A stretch of 7,005 bases of DNA, from positions 1 to 7,005 of the forward strand of contig CATYWI010000064.1 in assembly GCA_958414155.1 (NCBI GenBank), in the 5' to 3' direction. Under the pieces are notes generated by a model. The model made no database searches, was not told the origin of the DNA, and saw nothing but the letters and a program-made list of their open reading frames with translations. The DNA is from an uncultured Anaerotruncus sp. (GTDB lineage: Bacteria > Bacillota_A > Clostridia > Oscillospirales > CAG-272). The first letter of the stretch is position 1, and every line of letters starts with the position of its first letter. The translations under genes and the position numbers were made by a program. Positions 4,186 through 7,005 of the stretch are shown here, piece after piece.

Positions 4186-4958
4186 GCCGCGCGCTTGACC
4201 GCGCGGCGGCGTATGGCAGGATAATGAATGCGCGCACGAGGTCCGCTGCCGTTCTCGGTATTCCAGAGGTGCGCCTTTCGCTTACGCTCGGTACGGTGTT
4301 CTGCATGACGGTATTCGCGGCGGCGTTCATAGTTCCGTCGGCTGTGTGCTATGCGGTGCCGGGAGACGTGCCGGACTATGTGCAGGCGCTTGCTGTCTCG
4401 CTGTGTCTTGCGGCGCTTTGTGCCCCGATGCTTGCGGGCTTTTACCGTATGTGCGCCGCCGCGGTACACGACGGAAGGGCTGAGCTGAGCCTTCTTTTTG
4501 AGGCTTATGCGTCGGTGTCGGGCTGGCTGTCATCCGTTGCGGCATTTCTTATGCTTGCGTTGCGTTGGCTCCCGCCGTTTGCTGCGCTTATGTATCTGTG
4601 GATGTCGGATACGCTGTACATCTACGTCCCGTACGCGGCGATAGCAATGCTTGTGTGGTGGCGTCTCATGCGCACGCTCTCGGTAGCGGCGCGCGGAATG
4701 ATGCTTGATCCGTCGCGGCCTGCACCGCGCAGTGCGGCGCAGGCGCTGCGTCACGCCTTCCGCTTCTGCAGGGTATATAACGTCGCAGCGTGGCGGCGTG
4801 TCCCGCTTTGCTGCTTGTCGCTTCTGACGGTGTGCGTGCTGTTCGTCTTTCACACCGTTCCTCTTATGACATTGGAAACTTACCTCATAGATACTGCCGC
4901 CGAGGACGATCCCGCCCCGGCGGACGATCGGGAAAATAATGAAACCGAAAGGATATAA
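4182..4958 (+). CDS. Multi-pass membrane protein of unknown function, 258 aa
   Basis: I do not recognise the family. The hydrophobic layout loosely resembles DUF975-type integral membrane proteins, without firm motifs. Hydrophobic segments are at about residues 33-58, 66-88, 111-140 (probably one long or two short helices, with RWLPPF in the middle), 143-162 and 207-230. The N-terminus is basic and cytoplasmic-looking, and the tail (239-258) is strongly acidic. Start choice: the ATG at 4182 overlaps the nagA stop (ATGA), which suits translational coupling but lacks a good Shine-Dalgarno. An in-frame ATG at 4224 (residue 15) has GGCAGG closely upstream and is a real alternative. An upstream in-frame ATG at 4149 lies inside nagA and is less likely. 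Ends 6 bp before metG. Confidence 0.8.
   Translation: MSRALDRAAAYGRIMNARTRSAAVLGIPEVRLSLTLGTVFCMTVFAAAFIVPSAVCYAVPGDVPDYVQALAVSLCLAALCAPMLAGFYRMCAAAVHDGRAELSLLFEAYASVSGWLSSVAAFLMLALRWLPPFAALMYLWMSDTLYIYVPYAAIAMLVWWRLMRTLSVAARGMMLDPSRPAPRSAAQALRHAFRFCRVYNVAAWRRVPLCCLSLLTVCVLFVFHTVPLMTLETYLIDTAAEDDPAPADDRENNETERI
4186..4207 (+). other. GC-rich hairpin directly after the nagA stop codon
   Basis: GCCGCGCG (4186-4193) pairs with CGCGCGGC (4200-4207) around a 6-nt loop, an 8-bp all-GC stem starting at the base after the nagA stop. No T-run follows, so it is not a canonical terminator. If the next gene starts at 4182, the stem covers its first codons; if it starts at 4224, the stem is intergenic. 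It could mark an mRNA processing or stability boundary (inference). Confidence 0.5.
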
Positions 4959-4964
4959 ATAATA

Positions 4965-6944
4965 ATGAGCGAAACAAAGAAAAGATATTATATCACCACG
5001 GCTATTGCCTATGCATCGGCAAAGCCGCACATAGGCAACACATATGACGCGATAGTCGCGGATGCTCTGGCGCGTTACCGCCGCAAAACCGGGTACGATG
5101 TGTATTTCTGCACAGGTTCGGACGAACACGGCCAGAAGATACAGGACTATGCCGAAAAGGCTGGCGTCGATCCCCAGACATACGTCGATAAGATATCGGG
5201 AGAGATACGCGGCGTGTGGGATCTTATGAATGTCAAATACGACCGCTTTATCCGCACGACTGAGGAGTGCCATGTAAAAACGGTGCAAAAGATATTTGAA
5301 AGGTTCCTTCGTCAGGGCGATATATATAAAGGAAAATATGAGGGCTGGTACTGCAAGCCCTGTGAGTCCTTTTATACCGAGACGCAGATCGAGGACGGCA
5401 AGTGCCCCGACTGTGGCGCGCCCGTGAGCCGCGCCTGCGAGGAGGCTTACTTCTTTAATATGAAGAAATATGCGCCCGCACTCATAGAGTATATAAATTC
5501 TCACCCCGGTTTCATCGAGCCGGAATCCCGTAAAAAGGAAATGCTCAACAACTTCCTGCTTCCCGGACTCCAGGATCTCTGCCTCTCCCGCACGTCGTTC
5601 ACATGGGGCATACAGGTGCCGTCAGACCCGAGACATGTCGTTTACGTGTGGCTCGATGCGCTTACGAACTATATCACCGCGATCGGATACGATCCGGATA
5701 AGAGCTATGAGGAGCAGTCGGAGAATTTCCGAGAGCTGTGGCCCGCCTCCGTACACATCATAGGCAAGGACATCATGAGATTCCACGGCGTTTACTGGCC
5801 TATATTCCTCATGGCGCTCGGTCTGCCGCTCCCGCAGAAAATTTTCGGTCATCCGTGGTTCAATTTCGGGACCGGTAAAATGTCAAAGTCCAAGGGCAAC
5901 GTTGTGTATGCCGACAAGCTCTCGGAGTATGTCGGTGTTGACGGAGTAAGATACTACGCGCTGGCTGAAATGCCGTACGGTTCGGACGGCTCGATAACGT
6001 GGGAAAGCGTTCTGGCAAGATACAATACCGATCTTGTAAATAACCTCGGCAACCTTGTAAAGCGTACTCTGGACATGCAGAAGAAGTATTTTGACAAGGT
6101 CATTGCCGCGCCCGACTGCCGCGATGAGCTTGACAGCGATCTCATTGCAACGGCGATCGCCGCCGTCGGCGATTACCGTGAGGCGATGGAGAGCTTCCGT
6201 GTTGCGGATGCCGTTGAGTCGATTCTCACGCTCCTGCGCCGCGCCAATAAGTTCATCGACGAAACACAGCCGTGGGTGCTTGCACGCGACGAGGCGTCGC
6301 GCGGACGCCTCGGGACGGTGCTTTACGATCTTACCGAAGCCATAAGATGGGCGGCTGTCATGCTTGAACCGATTATCCCCGCCTCCGCGGAGGAGATATA
6401 TTCGGAGCTTGGAACCACCGAAACGTCGCTTGATTCGATAGGGACCGCTGAGCGCTTCTGCGGCATGAAGGCAGGCGGGAGCGTGGGAGACGCGCGCGTT
6501 CTCTTTGCACGTATTGACGAAAAGAGGACGCTTGATATCATCTATGCGGAGATAGAGGCGGCACACAAGGCGGCAGAGGCTGCCGCCGAAGCCGAGAAAG
6601 CGCCCGAAAAGCCGGAGGGCTGCGCCGTTATCGGTTATGACGACTTCATGAAAGTTGAACTGCGCACCGCGGAGATAAAGACCTGCGAGCCGGTGCCGAA
6701 GGCAAAAAAACTGCTGAAGCTGACGGTCGATCTCGGATACGAAAAGCGTCAGATAGTATCCGGCATTGCAAAGTTCTACAAGCCCGAAGAGCTTGTGGGC
6801 AGGAAGGTGATAGTGGTCGCAAACCTTGCTCCGGCGACTCTTTGCGGCGTGCAGTCGGAGGGGATGCTGCTCGCATCCGGCGAGGACGATGTGAGAGTCG
6901 TGTTCCTCGCTCCCGAAACTCCGCTGGGACAGAGAGTGAGATAA
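4965..6944 (+). CDS. metG: Methionyl-tRNA synthetase with C-terminal tRNA-binding domain
   Basis: MetG attaches methionine to elongator and initiator tRNA(Met) in the cytoplasm. The ATG at 4965 has AAAGGA at 4948-4953, a rather long 11-nt spacing. Class I signatures are HIGN at 22-25 in the HIGH position and KMSKS at 305-309. The zinc knuckle has two Cys pairs (C130/C133 and C147/C150). GSDEHG at 51-56 and the VYVWLDAL segment at 227-233 are typical of the active-site region. Residues of about 350-530 form the helical anticodon-binding domain, followed by an Ala/Glu-rich linker (about 533-556). From about 558 there is a complete EMAP/Trbp111-like OB-fold (DFMKVELRTAEI, then GVQSEGMLLAS near 628-638), which gives dimerisation and tRNA binding. 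At 659 aa it is a full-length two-zinc-cysteine-pair, Bacillus-like form. No T-box leader precedes it; it seems to be read from an upstream promoter. tatD follows without a gap. Confidence 0.96.
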   Translation: MSETKKRYYITTAIAYASAKPHIGNTYDAIVADALARYRRKTGYDVYFCTGSDEHGQKIQDYAEKAGVDPQTYVDKISGEIRGVWDLMNVKYDRFIRTTEECHVKTVQKIFERFLRQGDIYKGKYEGWYCKPCESFYTETQIEDGKCPDCGAPVSRACEEAYFFNMKKYAPALIEYINSHPGFIEPESRKKEMLNNFLLPGLQDLCLSRTSFTWGIQVPSDPRHVVYVWLDALTNYITAIGYDPDKSYEEQSENFRELWPASVHIIGKDIMRFHGVYWPIFLMALGLPLPQKIFGHPWFNFGTGKMSKSKGNVVYADKLSEYVGVDGVRYYALAEMPYGSDGSITWESVLARYNTDLVNNLGNLVKRTLDMQKKYFDKVIAAPDCRDELDSDLIATAIAAVGDYREAMESFRVADAVESILTLLRRANKFIDETQPWVLARDEASRGRLGTVLYDLTEAIRWAAVMLEPIIPASAEEIYSELGTTETSLDSIGTAERFCGMKAGGSVGDARVLFARIDEKRTLDIIYAEIEAAHKAAEAAAEAEKAPEKPEGCAVIGYDDFMKVELRTAEIKTCEPVPKAKKLLKLTVDLGYEKRQIVSGIAKFYKPEELVGRKVIVVANLAPATLCGVQSEGMLLASGEDDVRVVFLAPETPLGQRVR

Positions 6945-7005
6945 ATGGCGGATACACTGTCCCCGCGCGGCGTATTCGATACGCACGCGCATTACACAGA
7001 TGCAC
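6945..7005 (+). CDS. TatD-family metal-dependent hydrolase, N-terminal part (runs off right edge)
   Basis: The ATG at 6945 follows the metG stop (6942-6944) with no spacer. The 20 visible codons include GVFDTHAHYTDA, the family's opening strand with the metal-binding HxH pair (H15 and H17). TatD proteins are TIM-barrel, metal-dependent DNases of about 255 aa. A tatD homologue (yabD/tatD) also follows the methionyl-tRNA synthetase gene in Bacillus and many other Firmicutes, which supports the call. No strong Shine-Dalgarno is present (a GAGAGTGAGA stretch in the end of metG is the best), so translation is probably coupled to metG. Confidence 0.88.
   Translation, partial: MADTLSPRGVFDTHAHYTDA

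Noticed and set aside
4945..4965. Possible T-box or other amino-acid-responsive leader before metG
   Set aside because: Only 6 bp separate metG from the preceding gene, so there is no room for a leader RNA.
4530..5504. Minus-strand open frame (324 codons) spanning the membrane-protein/metG junction
   Set aside because: It crosses two well-supported genes in antisense, and its hydrophobic and basic stretches mirror their codon bias.
5883..6992. Long open frame (369 codons) on the minus strand across the 3' half of metG
   Set aside because: It is a shadow of metG, with low-complexity Arg/His/Leu composition, no family resemblance and no promoter or ribosome-binding context.

Overview
The window reads as ordinary core chromosome of an endospore-forming, fairly GC-rich member of the class Clostridia, probably an Oscillospiraceae- or Christensenellales-like anaerobe. 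The lineage is inference from protein style only. The grounds are a clear SpoVAC (forespore membrane channel protein), Gram-positive Shine-Dalgarno sites, an Rrf2 regulator, and metG followed directly by tatD, an arrangement also found in Bacillus. I see no insertion sequence, prophage, CRISPR array, tRNA or rRNA.

Layout. The left edge (1-76, minus) holds the first 25 codons of an Rrf2-family regulator. A 183-bp divergent spacer follows, with a repeated ATACTA element that could be the regulator's operator and a possible forespore-type promoter facing right. Then comes a 149-aa helical protein of unknown function (260-709, plus). It converges, across two hairpins without U-tracts, on a 98-aa coiled-coil protein (774-1070, minus) that has a textbook sigma-A promoter. 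Divergent from that is spoVAC (1158-1601, plus), standing apart from any spoVAD or spoVAE. Its 3' end overlaps by 14 bp the 3' end of a lipoprotein gene on the other strand (1588-2097, minus). The spacer 2098-2298 holds a rho-independent terminator facing right, an 11-bp direct repeat, and a strong sigma-A promoter with upstream A-tracts.

That promoter heads a compact rightward gene train: a cytoplasmic SIMPL-domain protein (2299-2955), N-acetylglucosamine-6-phosphate deacetylase NagA (3004-4185), a multi-pass membrane protein (4182-4958), methionyl-tRNA synthetase MetG (4965-6944) and the first 20 codons of a TatD-family hydrolase (6945 to the right edge). Gaps are 48, -4, 6 and 0 bp and I see no terminator between the genes, so they are probably one operon. 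The genes do not share a pathway: NagA feeds amino sugars from cell-wall recycling or glycan breakdown into metabolism, MetG charges tRNA, and TatD is a metal-dependent nuclease-type hydrolase.

I did not find a previously undescribed multi-gene system. The points most worth a second look are the orphan spoVAC and its antisense arrangement with the lipoprotein gene, two similarly built sigma-F/G-like promoter candidates flanking that region, and the unidentified 149-aa protein.
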